From Gluconobacter sp. Gdi (GTDB lineage: Bacteria; Pseudomonadota; Alphaproteobacteria; Acetobacterales; Acetobacteraceae), in NCBI RefSeq assembly GCF_014132155.1, contig NZ_BLJQ01000001.1:620001-684000 (forward strand): a stretch of 64,000 nucleotides of DNA, written 5' to 3'. The notes under the pieces were generated by a model, which saw nothing but the letters and a program-made list of their open reading frames with translations, was not told where the DNA came from and searched no databases. Of the stretch, positions 45,338-54,212 are shown one piece after another. The position numbers and the translations under genes are program-made. The first letter of the stretch is position 1. Every line of letters begins with the position of its first letter.

Positions 45338-46888
45338 GTGCGTCGCAGACTGATCTTGAAGATGCTTCCAGCGGGGCTACTGGCATTACGAGGGCAGGGG
45401 TATGCCCAAGATCGCGGAACCGGGCTGATACCAGCTTTTAAAGGTACGCCCCGGATTGCCGTGGGTGGGATTGCGTCAGAATGCAGTACTTACAGCCGTA
45501 TTCGCTCCCGCATGCCGGAGTTCACCACGCTCCGAGGCAACGAAATTTTCGGAGCGCCGCTGTCCCAGCCGCTGCATCGTTATGATTTTGACCTCCTGCC
45601 GACCCTGGAAGCATCCGCCCCACCAGGCGGCCCAGTTGAGCGCAAGACGTATGAGGCTTTGAAAGCAGAATATCTTGAGCGTCTGCGCAAGCTCTTGCCG
45701 CTGGACGGTGTTTATCTGGCGATGCATGGCGCCCTGAGTGTCGAAGGCATGGATGATGCGGAAGGGGACTGGTATGCCGCAACGAGGTCTGTCGTCGGGC
45801 CGGATTGCCTATTATCTGCCTATTACGATCTTCACGGCAATCTTAGTCAGCGCAGTGTCGATACACTGGATGCTCTGACGGCATACCGTACCGCGCCGCA
45901 TGTTGATCGTATCGAGAATGTCATGCGGGCTACGGATATGCTTACGCATTGTCTGCGTTACGGCCTGCGCCCCGGAATTGTGTGGGCAAGCATACCGGCG
46001 CTGCTTCCGGGGGAGCAGAGCAGCACAGAATGGGAGCCTGGCCGCCGCCTGTGGGCAGATCTGGCGGAATATAATCGGCTTCCGGGTATTCTCGATGTCT
46101 CCCAACTGGTTGGATATGTCTGGGCTGATGAACCCCGTTCGGCTGCATCCGTGGTTGTCACAGGTACGAACGTCGAAGAGCAGAAACGCATCGCTACGGA
46201 ACTGGCGCAGCGATACTGGGACGCACGACACGACTTTCATTTCGGCACACCAACCGGGACGATCGATGAGTGTCTCAGCCGTGCGATGTCATCAAAAACG
46301 CATCCCGTGGTCATTTCGGATTCCGGAGATAATCCGGGCGGTGGCGGCAACTCTGACCAGACTTTTTTCCTTCAGGCTTTGCTAAGAGCTGGCGCGAAGA
46401 ATGTCCTGCTGGGCGGCATGACGGACCGGCCTGCAACGGATGCCTGTTACAAGGCGGGTGTTGGCGCAGTTCTTCCGTTATCTATCGGCGCGACTTTAGA
46501 CCCCGTGATGTGCAAGCCTGTGCATGTCCGCGCGACTGTGAAACATCTGACGCCGGTCTCGCATTCCGATGAAGGTGAAGCTGTCATTGAATTCAATGGC
46601 ATCACGGCGACGCTTTCTGCTCGGCGGCGTCTGTATCATTCGGCGGAAGCATTCCGGGATATTGGGCTGGAGCCAACGAATTTCAGTATTGTCGTTCTGA
46701 AATGCGGGTATCTCAACCCAACCATGAAGCCACTGGCCAATCCGGCACTCATGGCGCTTTCGCCGGGGGCTATCAATCAGGATATAGTCAATATCGGTAA
46801 TCATCGCCGTAAACCGACATGGCCTTGGGTTCCTGACCTGACATACACGCCGGAACCTTACGTGTCGGCCCGAATTCATCGCAGCTAG
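45338..46888 (+). CDS. M81 family metallopeptidase (MlrC-like) with a Tat-type signal
   Basis: About 516 residues. M81/MlrC signatures: RIAVGGIASECSTY near the N-terminus, LAMHGALSVEGMDDAEGDW, SAYYDLHGNLS, TAYRTAPHVD and SDSGDNPGGGGNSDQTF. MlrC is the microcystin-pathway peptidase; in other bacteria substrates are unknown. GTG 45338 (GAGGG 8 nt upstream) gives an N-terminus with RRR, a hydrophobic run and a YAQD-type cleavage site, a plausible Tat signal. GTG 45266 would add 24 residues before it. The gene ends 110 nt before a bidirectional terminator. Confidence 0.84.
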   Translation: MRRRLILKMLPAGLLALRGQGYAQDRGTGLIPAFKGTPRIAVGGIASECSTYSRIRSRMPEFTTLRGNEIFGAPLSQPLHRYDFDLLPTLEASAPPGGPVERKTYEALKAEYLERLRKLLPLDGVYLAMHGALSVEGMDDAEGDWYAATRSVVGPDCLLSAYYDLHGNLSQRSVDTLDALTAYRTAPHVDRIENVMRATDMLTHCLRYGLRPGIVWASIPALLPGEQSSTEWEPGRRLWADLAEYNRLPGILDVSQLVGYVWADEPRSAASVVVTGTNVEEQKRIATELAQRYWDARHDFHFGTPTGTIDECLSRAMSSKTHPVVISDSGDNPGGGGNSDQTFFLQALLRAGAKNVLLGGMTDRPATDACYKAGVGAVLPLSIGATLDPVMCKPVHVRATVKHLTPVSHSDEGEAVIEFNGITATLSARRRLYHSAEAFRDIGLEPTNFSIVVLKCGYLNPTMKPLANPALMALSPGAINQDIVNIGNHRRKPTWPWVPDLTYTPEPYVSARIHRS

Positions 46889-46998
46889 AAGGCAGGGATA
46901 GCGTAGGCCGATTTGCCTTCTGATCGGCAGAAAATCTAGATCTCCGATAACTGGATGGTCATCAAAAGCGGACAAAATGCTCGTTAAGCTCTACATAC

Positions 46999-47034
46999 AA
47001 AAAAGGCCTGCTCCCTTCGAAGCAGGCCTTTTTG
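46999..47034. terminator. Bidirectional terminator between the M81 and CHRD genes
   Basis: AAAAGGCCTGCT (47001-47012) pairs with AGCAGGCCTTTT (47021-47032), with A and T runs at the two ends. Confidence 0.88.
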
Positions 47035-47049
47035 AGGTCTGGAAAGACC

Positions 47050-47499
47050 TTACGGTTCCATATGATGCTTATGGCCTGTCAGCTCAGTTGTAAGCTGGGC
47101 GCGGGCCTCACCGGATGGAAATTTCTCAGTATGAAGGTTGATGTAGCTTTTGCCGGCGAGCACGTCCTTCACCTGATCCGGGGTCAGGGTGAGCGTTCCA
47201 GTCATACGTGTCTGATAAGGGCCGGGAATCGGAGCGATCACGCCTGCATCTTCACCATCGGCTGCCGGGCCATGCAGATGGATTGCATTGACCGGACCTG
47301 TCAGGCCGTTGTCTTCAAAGCGGTAGGAGAGGGTGTTTTTTGTCGTGTCCAGCATGGCGGAGGCTGATCCCTTGATCGGGGATGTGGCGCCGTGTTCGCC
47401 CTTGAACGGACCAAAAAGATGGATCGTTTCAGCGGAAGCAGGCAGGGCCGTGACAGACAGACCTAGCGCGAGAGCGGTAACGAAGAAACCTGTACGCAT
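47050..47499 (-). CDS. Secreted CHRD-domain protein
   Basis: A 149-residue exported protein (signal peptide ending near ASA-ET, residue 23). The rest is one CHRD domain: SYRFEDNGLTGPVNAIHLHGPA, then VLAGKSYINLHTEKFPSGEARAQL. The His residues of HLHGPA and NLHT are typical. The fold was named after chordin; its role in bacteria is unknown. The C-terminus ends in a GHKHH cluster. Convergent with the M81 gene. Confidence 0.87.
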   Translation of the reverse strand: MRTGFFVTALALGLSVTALPASAETIHLFGPFKGEHGATSPIKGSASAMLDTTKNTLSYRFEDNGLTGPVNAIHLHGPAADGEDAGVIAPIPGPYQTRMTGTLTLTPDQVKDVLAGKSYINLHTEKFPSGEARAQLTTELTGHKHHMEP

Positions 47500-47541
47500 G
47501 GAACGTGATCCTTGCAGAAGTTGGAGACACTGAACGCGGTG

Positions 47542-48108
47542 TCAGGTCTCCAGTTCAGTGTTCCAGTACAGATAATCACGCCAGCTTTCGTGAAGATAGT
47601 GGGGCGGGAAGGTCCTCCCGTTTTCCTGAAGAAGCCGACTGCTGGGCTGATCGGGTTTCCGGTGGGGATGCATGCCGATCTCGCTGGGGAGGCGGGAGCC
47701 TTTGAGGAGATTGCAGGGGCTGCAGGCGGTAACAACGTTCTGCCAGGTTGTCTTCCCGCCCTTTGCCCGAGGGATGACGTGATCAAAAGTCAGTTCATGT
47801 GTTGGCAATCGATCATGGCAGTACTGACACGAAAAATTGTCCCGCAAGAAAACGTTGAATCGTGTGAAAGCGGGTTTTCGTGCTGAGGGAATGTAATCTT
47901 TCAGTGCGATAACGCTGGGTAGGCGCATGGCCATGCTGGGAGAGTGAACGACGGCGTCTTCGTACTCTGATAGAACGGATACCCGGTCCAGAAACACAGC
48001 CTTCACGGCTTCCTGCCATGACCATAGCGACAGCGGAAAGTATGAGAGCGGACGAAAATCCGCATTCAGAACAAGAGCCGGAAAATGCTGACTACTGACA
48101 GGCACCAC
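47542..48108 (-). CDS. HNH endonuclease family protein
   Basis: A 188-residue protein. The HNH/zinc part has Cys94 and Cys97 (SCQYC), the catalytic DH pair at 109-110 (LTFDHVIPRAKGG), then Cys129 and Cys132 (SPCN). The N-terminal region (LVLNADFRPLSYFPLSLWSWQEAV) is shared by a widespread stand-alone group in Alphaproteobacteria. It is probably a housekeeping nuclease of unknown role; nothing near it suggests a restriction or phage system. Confidence 0.88.
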   Translation of the reverse strand: MVPVSSQHFPALVLNADFRPLSYFPLSLWSWQEAVKAVFLDRVSVLSEYEDAVVHSPSMAMRLPSVIALKDYIPSARKPAFTRFNVFLRDNFSCQYCHDRLPTHELTFDHVIPRAKGGKTTWQNVVTACSPCNLLKGSRLPSEIGMHPHRKPDQPSSRLLQENGRTFPPHYLHESWRDYLYWNTELET

Positions 48109-48255
48109 GCGCTTCCTTTTTTGAAGGACGGCACATGCGGGAACTTCGGCGTAGAAAACTTAAGACAAACGCCGATAAACATGCGTCGTCGGCTTCTTTG
48201 AGATAACTATTTCAGTAAAATTCATGAACTGCAAGAAAACCCTGATGAAAGCTTG
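48109..48255. other. Promoter space between the HNH and gluQRS genes
   Basis: 147 bases between divergent genes. I see no clear boxes or repeats. Confidence 0.3.
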
Positions 48256-49089
48256 ATGACGCTGCCTCCTGTAACGCGCTTTGCGCCCAGCCCGACTGGT
48301 TTCTTGCATCTTGGACACGTTGTGTCTGCCCTTCACGCGCGTGCGTCCGCCGGACAGGGTGGGCGGTTTCTTGTGCGGATTGAGGACATTGATACCGCGC
48401 GGTGCACGTCGGCTTTTACCGATGCTCTGAAAGAGGACCTGCAATGGCTGGGGCTATGGCCGCAGGAGACTGTGCGTCAGCAATCCCTTCATCTGGCGGA
48501 ATATGCGCATGTTTTGTCTGAACTCAGAAGCAGGGGGCTTATCTATCCCTGTTTCTGCACGCGCGCCGAGATCGCTGCGGCTTCCGAACGTTGTGCTCCA
48601 GACGGAAGCATTGTTTATCCGGGCACATGTCTTCGAAGCGCCCGGTCAATCTCCGGGCGTGTGCCAGCCTGGCGTCTGAACATGGCGCGCGCGCTTGATG
48701 AGCTTCAGGAAGTGCCGTCCTGGTATGAAGTGGGTGACGAAAGAATTTCTGGCCGGGCTGACGAATTTGGAGACGTTGTGCTGGCCCGACGGGACACGGG
48801 TGTTTCCTATCACCTTTGCGTCACGCATGATGATGCCCAACAAGGTGTGAACTGCGTCACGCGTGGTCGGGATCTGTATGACGCAACATCCATTCATCGT
48901 GTTCTTCAGTGCTTGATGAAATGGCCAGAACCTCACTATCGCCATCATGCCCTTATCAAAGACGAGAGTGGGCAGAAGCTCTCGAAACGGAATGGGGTAG
49001 AAGGTATTCGCACTTTGCGCGCTGCGGGGTGGATACCCGAGCAAATTCTGGCTCATCCGCTCGTGCTTGAAGCGCTTGCGGAGAGCTAA
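48256..49089 (+). CDS. gluQ: Glutamyl-Q tRNA(Asp) synthetase
   Basis: A 277-residue GluRS paralogue without an anticodon-binding domain. RFAPSPTGFLHLGH holds the HIGH-like motif, KLSKRNG is the KMSKS-like motif and zinc ligands are in YPCFCTRAEI. It attaches glutamate to queuosine at position 34 of tRNA-Asp. ATG 48256 is preferred over the in-frame TTG three bases upstream. The SD is weak. Confidence 0.94.
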   Translation: MTLPPVTRFAPSPTGFLHLGHVVSALHARASAGQGGRFLVRIEDIDTARCTSAFTDALKEDLQWLGLWPQETVRQQSLHLAEYAHVLSELRSRGLIYPCFCTRAEIAAASERCAPDGSIVYPGTCLRSARSISGRVPAWRLNMARALDELQEVPSWYEVGDERISGRADEFGDVVLARRDTGVSYHLCVTHDDAQQGVNCVTRGRDLYDATSIHRVLQCLMKWPEPHYRHHALIKDESGQKLSKRNGVEGIRTLRAAGWIPEQILAHPLVLEALAES

Positions 49090-49152
49090 AGTCATGGAGC
49101 GGCCTGACGGGGGCCAAGCTGCTCCATCACATAGTGACTCTCAGAAAAAGCG

Positions 49153-49290
49153 TTACTCCGCAGGATAAGTGCGCGGATATGTGACGTCAGAGTCTGGGCC
49201 TGGTGGGCGTGGTGCACCTTTCTTTCCGCAGGCACTCAGGCTGGTGCTGAGGGCGAGAAGTGTCAGGCTGAGAAGCAGAAAACGTTTCAT
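49153..49290 (-). CDS. lptM: Small LptM/YifL-like lipoprotein
   Basis: A 45-residue protein encoded right after argH; its ATG (49290) overlaps the argH stop as ATGA. A Leu-rich signal ends in the lipobox SLSAC (Cys21), followed at once by [11 protein letters not shown]. This CGxKG-Pro pattern defines YifL/LptM, an outer-membrane lipoprotein that helps oxidise and mature the LptD/E translocon in E. coli. In Alphaproteobacteria a similar gene usually sits between argH and lysA. Here lysA is 8 kb away. Confidence 0.85.
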   Translation of the reverse strand: MKRFLLLSLTLLALSTSLSACGKKGAPRPPGPDSDVTYPRTYPAE

Positions 49291-50732
49291 GTCGTCTCTC
49301 CAAGTTTGTTCAGCCAAACCTGCGCCTGCTGCTGAACGTTGGACGGAGCCGTGCCGCCAAAGCTGGTGCGGGAGGCGAGGGAAGATTCAACCGTCAGAAC
49401 ATCAAAAATCCCTGCATTGATGCCCGGCTCCACGGCCTGCATTTCGGCAAGGGAGAGATCAGCCAGATCACAGCCTTTCTGTTCAGCCAGGCCGACCAAA
49501 CGGCCTGTAACGTGATGAGCCGTTCGGAAAGGCACGCGGAGTTCACGCACCAGCCAGTCCGCCAGATCTGTGGCGGTGGAAAAGCCCATGCCTGCGACTT
49601 CACGCATACGGTCCGTGTTGGGCTTAAGGTCTCGGATCATTCCGTCCATAGCAGCAAGGGACAGCGTCATGGCTTCTGTCGCGTCAAAGACAGGCTCTTT
49701 GTCTTCCTGCGTGTCCTTTGCGTAAGCCAGCGGCAGTCCCTTCATAACAGTCAGCAGGCCAACGAAATTCCCCATAATGCGGCCGATCTTGGCGCGCACC
49801 AGTTCAGCCGCGTCGGGGTTACGCTTCTGGGGCATGATGGACGAGCCGGTTGTGAACGCGTCCGACAGGGTTACGAATCCGAAAGGAGCGGATGCCCACA
49901 TGACGATTTCTTCAGCCAGTCGCGACAGATGCATGGCCTGAAGAGACAGGGCTGACAGGAACTCCAGAGCGAAATCACGGTCTGAAACGGCGTCGAGCGA
50001 ATTGGCCGTCGGGCGATCAAAATCCAGCGCTGCTGCCGTCATTGCACGGTCGATCGGGAAGGACGTTCCAGCCAGAGCCGCTGATCCTAGCGGGCATTCG
50101 TTCAACCGAGCCCGTGCATCGCGCAGGCGTCCACGGTCGCGGGAGAGCATTTCAACGTAAGCCAGAAGGTGATGGCCGAACGTTACAGGCTGAGCGACCT
50201 GAAGATGCGTGAAGCCGGGCATCGGCGTTGCGTGATGTTCCAGTGCGCGTGTCGCAAGGGCGCGCATCAGGGAGGCGGTCTGTTCCTGAAGGCCGTCAAT
50301 CGCATCACGCACCCACAGGCGGAAATCTGTGGCCACCTGATCATTGCGGGACCGTGCCGTGTGCAGGCGCTTGCCGGCTTCGCCAATCCGCTCGGAGAGG
50401 CGTGCCTCGATGTTCATGTGAATGTCTTCGAGGGCAGGGGAGAACTCGAAGCGTCCTTCGCCGATTTCCTGCGCGATATCACCCAGCCCTTGCCGGATTT
50501 CCGCAAGCTCGGTTTCCGTCAGCAGGCCGACCTTCTGAAGCATCGCTGCATGTGCGAGAGAGCCGCGGATATCCTGACGCCAGAGGATTTTATCAAAGCC
50601 GATGGAAGCGTTGATCTCACTCATGATCGCAGCCGGTCCGGAGGCGAAACGGCCACCCCATTGCGGGTTGGCAGCCGTACCTTCAAAGCTTGAGGCAGGA
50701 TCGGTTTCTTTTTCGACAGGAACGTTTTTCAT
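49287..50732 (-). CDS. argH: Argininosuccinate lyase
   Basis: A 481-residue enzyme that splits argininosuccinate into arginine and fumarate. The superfamily signature [12 protein letters not shown] and earlier blocks ([34 protein letters not shown]) are intact. The first ~25 residues are a non-conserved extension. Divergent from the TlpA genes by 15 nt, so the two promoters must overlap the coding ends. Confidence 0.97.
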   Translation of the reverse strand: MKNVPVEKETDPASSFEGTAANPQWGGRFASGPAAIMSEINASIGFDKILWRQDIRGSLAHAAMLQKVGLLTETELAEIRQGLGDIAQEIGEGRFEFSPALEDIHMNIEARLSERIGEAGKRLHTARSRNDQVATDFRLWVRDAIDGLQEQTASLMRALATRALEHHATPMPGFTHLQVAQPVTFGHHLLAYVEMLSRDRGRLRDARARLNECPLGSAALAGTSFPIDRAMTAAALDFDRPTANSLDAVSDRDFALEFLSALSLQAMHLSRLAEEIVMWASAPFGFVTLSDAFTTGSSIMPQKRNPDAAELVRAKIGRIMGNFVGLLTVMKGLPLAYAKDTQEDKEPVFDATEAMTLSLAAMDGMIRDLKPNTDRMREVAGMGFSTATDLADWLVRELRVPFRTAHHVTGRLVGLAEQKGCDLADLSLAEMQAVEPGINAGIFDVLTVESSLASRTSFGGTAPSNVQQQAQVWLNKLGETT

Positions 50733-50747
50733 GATAACCGTAACAGG

Positions 50748-51323
50748 ATGAAACAGAAGCAGATCGACCGGCGAACCCTTCTTTCAGGAGGTCTAAGCCT
50801 AGCTGCGGCGGCCAGCCTGCGCAATTCCGCACGTGCTGAAGATCGCCCGAAACCGATTGTTCCGTCTCTGGAGCCGGGGGCGGCACGTCTTGCTCCGCTG
50901 GAATTGAAGCTCCAGCGGCCGGAGGGCGGCAGTCGTGCCTTGTCCGCCTGGCGTGGCACGCCATTTGTTCTGCATGTCTGGGCAACCTGGTGTGCGCCCT
51001 GCAAGCACGAACTGCCGCAGCTGGACGCCTTTATGAAGGCGCTTGGAGACGACAGCCCTATCGTCCCGGTCGCTATGGCCAGTCATGGGCCTGATGCTGT
51101 CGCTGCGTTTCTTAAGGCGCAAAATCTGACCCATATTGATCCGTGGTCTGCGGATGCTCATGAATTCCAGAGCTGGCTGGGCGACAAGCCGCTGAGCTTT
51201 CCTTCTACCTATCTGATTGATGCAGAGGGTCGTCTTCGCGCGGTGATTGAAGGCGAAACGGACTGGGGGGCGCCAGAGAGTGTGGCGCAGTTCAGAAAAG
51301 TTATTGCAGCTTTGAAAAAGTAA
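50748..51323 (+). CDS. TlpA-like thioredoxin-fold protein 1 (CAPC)
   Basis: A 191-residue exported thioredoxin-like protein. Tat signal with DRRTLLSGG and an Ala-rich run, cut near ARA-ED (residue ~31). Active site [11 protein letters not shown]. The cis-Pro region is [10 protein letters not shown]. TlpA-type proteins reduce or oxidise disulfides or help cytochrome and copper-protein maturation in the periplasm. First of three tandem paralogues. Its placement next to argH is usual in Alphaproteobacteria. Confidence 0.9.
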   Translation: MKQKQIDRRTLLSGGLSLAAAASLRNSARAEDRPKPIVPSLEPGAARLAPLELKLQRPEGGSRALSAWRGTPFVLHVWATWCAPCKHELPQLDAFMKALGDDSPIVPVAMASHGPDAVAAFLKAQNLTHIDPWSADAHEFQSWLGDKPLSFPSTYLIDAEGRLRAVIEGETDWGAPESVAQFRKVIAALKK

Positions 51324-51362
51324 TGGTGTTCTGGCGAAAGTGACAGCAGAACGAGTGATTTG

Positions 51363-51932
51363 ATGGCAGTGACGATTGGTCGGCGTGGATTTATTGCGGG
51401 CGTAGGCGGTTTAAGTGTGGCTGCCGGCCTGTCTGGCGCCGCATGGGCTGGAAAGCAGGAAAATCTTCGTTCGGTCAGGAGTTTGGCGCCGGGTAAGCCG
51501 CAGCTTGAGCCTGTAGCGCTGCAACTGATTGGCCCAGCAGGGGCAACGCAATCGCTGGCCTCAATGCGGGGTAAGCCGTTCCTGCTGCATGTGTGGGCAA
51601 CGTGGTGCGGTCCTTGCAAACAGGAGCTTCCAAAGCTCGACGCTTTCTGTGCTTCCCTGGGAACAGACTGTCCCATCATTCCCGCTGCTGTAGCCAGTGG
51701 CACACCGGAAAAGGTCGCGTCATTTCTGGATGCGGCGGGTCTGAAGCACCTCCCGGCGTGGACGATGGACAAGGCTGCTTACAAATCATGGTTGAAGACA
51801 TCCGATGTCGCCATTCCAGTCACATACCTGATTGATTCGTCGGGTCGTCTTCGGGCTGCGGCCGAAGGTGGTGTGAACTGGTCCGCCCCTGATGCCGCGC
51901 GTCAACTGCACGACGTTCTTGCCGGAATCTGA
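51363..51932 (+). CDS. TlpA-like thioredoxin-fold protein 2 (CGPC)
   Basis: A 189-residue paralogue of the gene before it. Tat-type signal GRRGFIAGVGG, cleavage near AWA-GK. Active site ATWCGPCKQEL with the thioredoxin-like GP dipeptide; cis-Pro in VAIPVTYLID. ATG 51363 is preferred; a TTG three bases before it is in frame. The second gene in the triplet. Confidence 0.88.
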   Translation: MAVTIGRRGFIAGVGGLSVAAGLSGAAWAGKQENLRSVRSLAPGKPQLEPVALQLIGPAGATQSLASMRGKPFLLHVWATWCGPCKQELPKLDAFCASLGTDCPIIPAAVASGTPEKVASFLDAAGLKHLPAWTMDKAAYKSWLKTSDVAIPVTYLIDSSGRLRAAAEGGVNWSAPDAARQLHDVLAGI

Positions 51933-51966
51933 TTTTAATTTTCTGACGACACCAGGAATTCCACTA

Positions 51967-52602
51967 ATGACTTTTTCTTTGACCCGCCGTGCCGCCCTCG
52001 CCGGAGCCGCCGGACTGCTCGCTTCTTCCCGTGTTTTCAGTGCTTCAGCTGAAGACAAAGGCATACCCTTTGTCCCGAATTCGTTCGGCGTTCTGGCCAA
52101 GCCTCGTGCTCTGCCAGTGCTCTCTTTCCAGAATGAGCAGGGGCAGGAAGTCCCTTTGTCGCATTGGTTCGGCAAGCCCTTCGTTCTGCACTTCTGGGCG
52201 ACCTGGTGCCCGCCATGCATTCGTGAACTTCCGTCCGTTAACGCGACGGCCAAGGCTCTGGGCGCAGACGGGCCACAGATTGTGACGGCAGCCGTACGCG
52301 GCAGTACGGTGCCAAAGGTCCGGGCTTTTTATGATGCACACCAGATTGACGCCCTGCCGCTTCTCGTGGACCCGACGTCCTCTGTAATGATGGAAACGGC
52401 GGATCAGGATGCTCTGGTGGCGTCTATCAAGCATGTACGTCCGGACGATCTGAAAGATCTTACGCCAAGTGTCATGGCGCTGCATGGCGTGCCCCGGTCC
52501 CTTCTGCTGAACGCCAAGGGTGAGGTTGTTGCCGAGGCCATTGGGAATATGGACTGGTCTGCCGATGCGGTCCGCCATACCTTGTCCGTCCTCGCAGGCT
52601 AA
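51967..52602 (+). CDS. TlpA-like thioredoxin-fold protein 3 (CPPC)
   Basis: A 211-residue paralogue. Tat-type signal TRRAALAGAAGLLASS, cut near ASA-ED. Active site ATWCPPCIREL. It has an insertion of ~25 residues before the cis-Pro segment (HGVPRSLLLN). The dipeptide between the cysteines differs in all three copies, hinting at different redox potentials. ATG 51967 has AGGA 9 nt upstream; a longer frame from 51892 overlaps copy 2. Confidence 0.88.
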   Translation: MTFSLTRRAALAGAAGLLASSRVFSASAEDKGIPFVPNSFGVLAKPRALPVLSFQNEQGQEVPLSHWFGKPFVLHFWATWCPPCIRELPSVNATAKALGADGPQIVTAAVRGSTVPKVRAFYDAHQIDALPLLVDPTSSVMMETADQDALVASIKHVRPDDLKDLTPSVMALHGVPRSLLLNAKGEVVAEAIGNMDWSADAVRHTLSVLAG

Positions 52603-52617
52603 CAACGTAAAGAGTCG

Positions 52618-53382
52618 ATGTCCCTTTCTCTGCTGGGTGCCGATGATCCGGCACCGTTCCTCCTGTTCCCCGAGACCCAGCCGTCACCGTTTGTGCTGGT
52701 GAGTGACCATGCGGGAAAAGCTGTTCCCAAAGCACTGGAGTTTCTGGGCGTCAGGGAACCGGACTGGCACCGGCATATTGCATGGGACATCGGAATCGTC
52801 GGGGTAGGGCGGTTTCTGCGTGACCTGCTGGGCTCTCCCCTGATTGAGCAGGTCTATTCCCGGCTGGTCATCGATTGTAATCGTGCGCCGGGTCACCCGA
52901 CATCCATGCCCCATGTCAGTGATGGGACCTACGTTCCAGGAAACAGTGAAGCACCTGTTCATTGCCGGACACGGCGCGAGCGCGAAATCCTTCATCCCTA
53001 TCACGATGCAATTGCCGAGGTTCTGGCGGAACGGACATCGCGCCCGACGGCGCTGATTGCCCTGCACAGTTTTACTCCGGAAATGACGGGTGTTCGGCGC
53101 CCTTGGCAGATCGGCATTCTTCATCACAAGGATAGCCGGATGGCTCGTGCGATGATCGATACTCTGCGGGCAGAAGGTGATCTTTGCGTTGGAGACAACG
53201 AGCCTTACGTCCTGACCGATACCAACGAATACACAGTCCCCCGGCATGCAGAAGCAAACGGGTTGCCCTATCTGGAAATTGAACTTCGACAGGACCTTAT
53301 TGCGGATGAGGAGGGGCAACGTGCATGGGCGGAGCGTCTCGCAAGACTTCTGCCTCAGGTCTGGGAGACACTGGCTGCATGA
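52618..53382 (+). CDS. N-formylglutamate amidohydrolase family protein
   Basis: A 254-residue cytosolic hydrolase-like protein. Family blocks: VLVSDHAGKAVP, HIAWDIGIVGVGR, YSRLVIDCNRAPGHPTS, LIALHSFTPEM and a C-terminal YLEIELRQDLI. The His/Glu residues of DHAG and HSF fit metal binding. HutG is the namesake, but no hut genes are near, so the real substrate may differ. ATGA overlap with aroE. Confidence 0.85.
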   Translation: MSLSLLGADDPAPFLLFPETQPSPFVLVSDHAGKAVPKALEFLGVREPDWHRHIAWDIGIVGVGRFLRDLLGSPLIEQVYSRLVIDCNRAPGHPTSMPHVSDGTYVPGNSEAPVHCRTRREREILHPYHDAIAEVLAERTSRPTALIALHSFTPEMTGVRRPWQIGILHHKDSRMARAMIDTLRAEGDLCVGDNEPYVLTDTNEYTVPRHAEANGLPYLEIELRQDLIADEEGQRAWAERLARLLPQVWETLAA

Positions 53383-54209
53383 TTGACGGACATACAAAAC
53401 TTGCTGGTGTCATGGGATGGCCCGTAGAGCATTCCCGTTCGCCCATGCTGCACAATCACTGGTGCAGGGTTCACGATGTGAACGGGGCGTATGTGCCGCT
53501 CCCCACGCGACCGGAACATTTTGAGGCTGCTCTCAAGGGCTTGGCTGCAGCGGGCTTTCAGGGCGTGAACGTCACGATTCCGCACAAGGAAGCCGCGATG
53601 CGAGCCTGCGACAGCATGACGGATACCGCCAGGCGTGCGGGAGCCGTTAATACGGTGCGTTTTGAGAATGGTCAGATTATCGGTGACTGCACTGACGGTA
53701 CGGGTTTTTGTGACAACCTCACCGCGCATGGCGTCACCTTGTCCGGCCGAGCGCTAATCCTGGGGGCTGGAGGCGCAGCGCGCGCTGTTGCGGCTGCACT
53801 GCTGGATCGCGGCTGTGAGGTTGTAGTCGCGAACCGAACCATGGCGCGCGCCGAAGCGATGGTCGAGGCCCTGAAGGGAGGGGAAGCTGTCGAGTGGTAT
53901 GACTGGCCGTCTCTCCTTCCGGGCTGTTCACTTCTGGTCAATGCAACGTCGCTGGGTATGAACGGCAAAGCCAACATAGACTGGGATGCAATGCTGCGGC
54001 AGGCCGGGTCCAGCCTGTGCGTGACAGATATTGTTTATACTCCGCGGGAGACACCGCTCCTGAAAGCGGCAAAAGCTGCCGATCTGCAAACGGTTGATGG
54101 TCTCGGGATGCTGATTCATCAGGCTCGGGCAGGGTTTCGATCCTGGTTCGGAGTAGACCCGGAAGCCGATGAGGCAACCTTTAATCTACTGGCTGCAAGT
54201 CTGCGCTAA
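53379..54209 (+). CDS. aroE: Shikimate dehydrogenase
   Basis: A 276-residue NADPH enzyme that makes shikimate from 3-dehydroshikimate. N-terminal GVMGWPVEHSRSPMLHN, the catalytic Lys in VTIPHKEAAM, the NADP motif GAGGAARAVAAAL with VVANRTMARAEAM and the C-terminal GLGMLIHQA are all clear. It overlaps the preceding stop. coaE follows 3 nt later. Confidence 0.96.
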   Translation: MIDGHTKLAGVMGWPVEHSRSPMLHNHWCRVHDVNGAYVPLPTRPEHFEAALKGLAAAGFQGVNVTIPHKEAAMRACDSMTDTARRAGAVNTVRFENGQIIGDCTDGTGFCDNLTAHGVTLSGRALILGAGGAARAVAAALLDRGCEVVVANRTMARAEAMVEALKGGEAVEWYDWPSLLPGCSLLVNATSLGMNGKANIDWDAMLRQAGSSLCVTDIVYTPRETPLLKAAKAADLQTVDGLGMLIHQARAGFRSWFGVDPEADEATFNLLAASLR

Positions 54210-54212
54210 CCC

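Noticed and set aside
47542-48108. HNH gene as part of a restriction, phage or homing system
   Set aside because: It is a stand-alone housekeeping type with no methylase, phage or intron signals around it.
49090-49152. Terminator between gluQRS and lptM
   Set aside because: GGAGC...GCTCC can pair weakly (49097-49126) but the stem is broken and has no T run.
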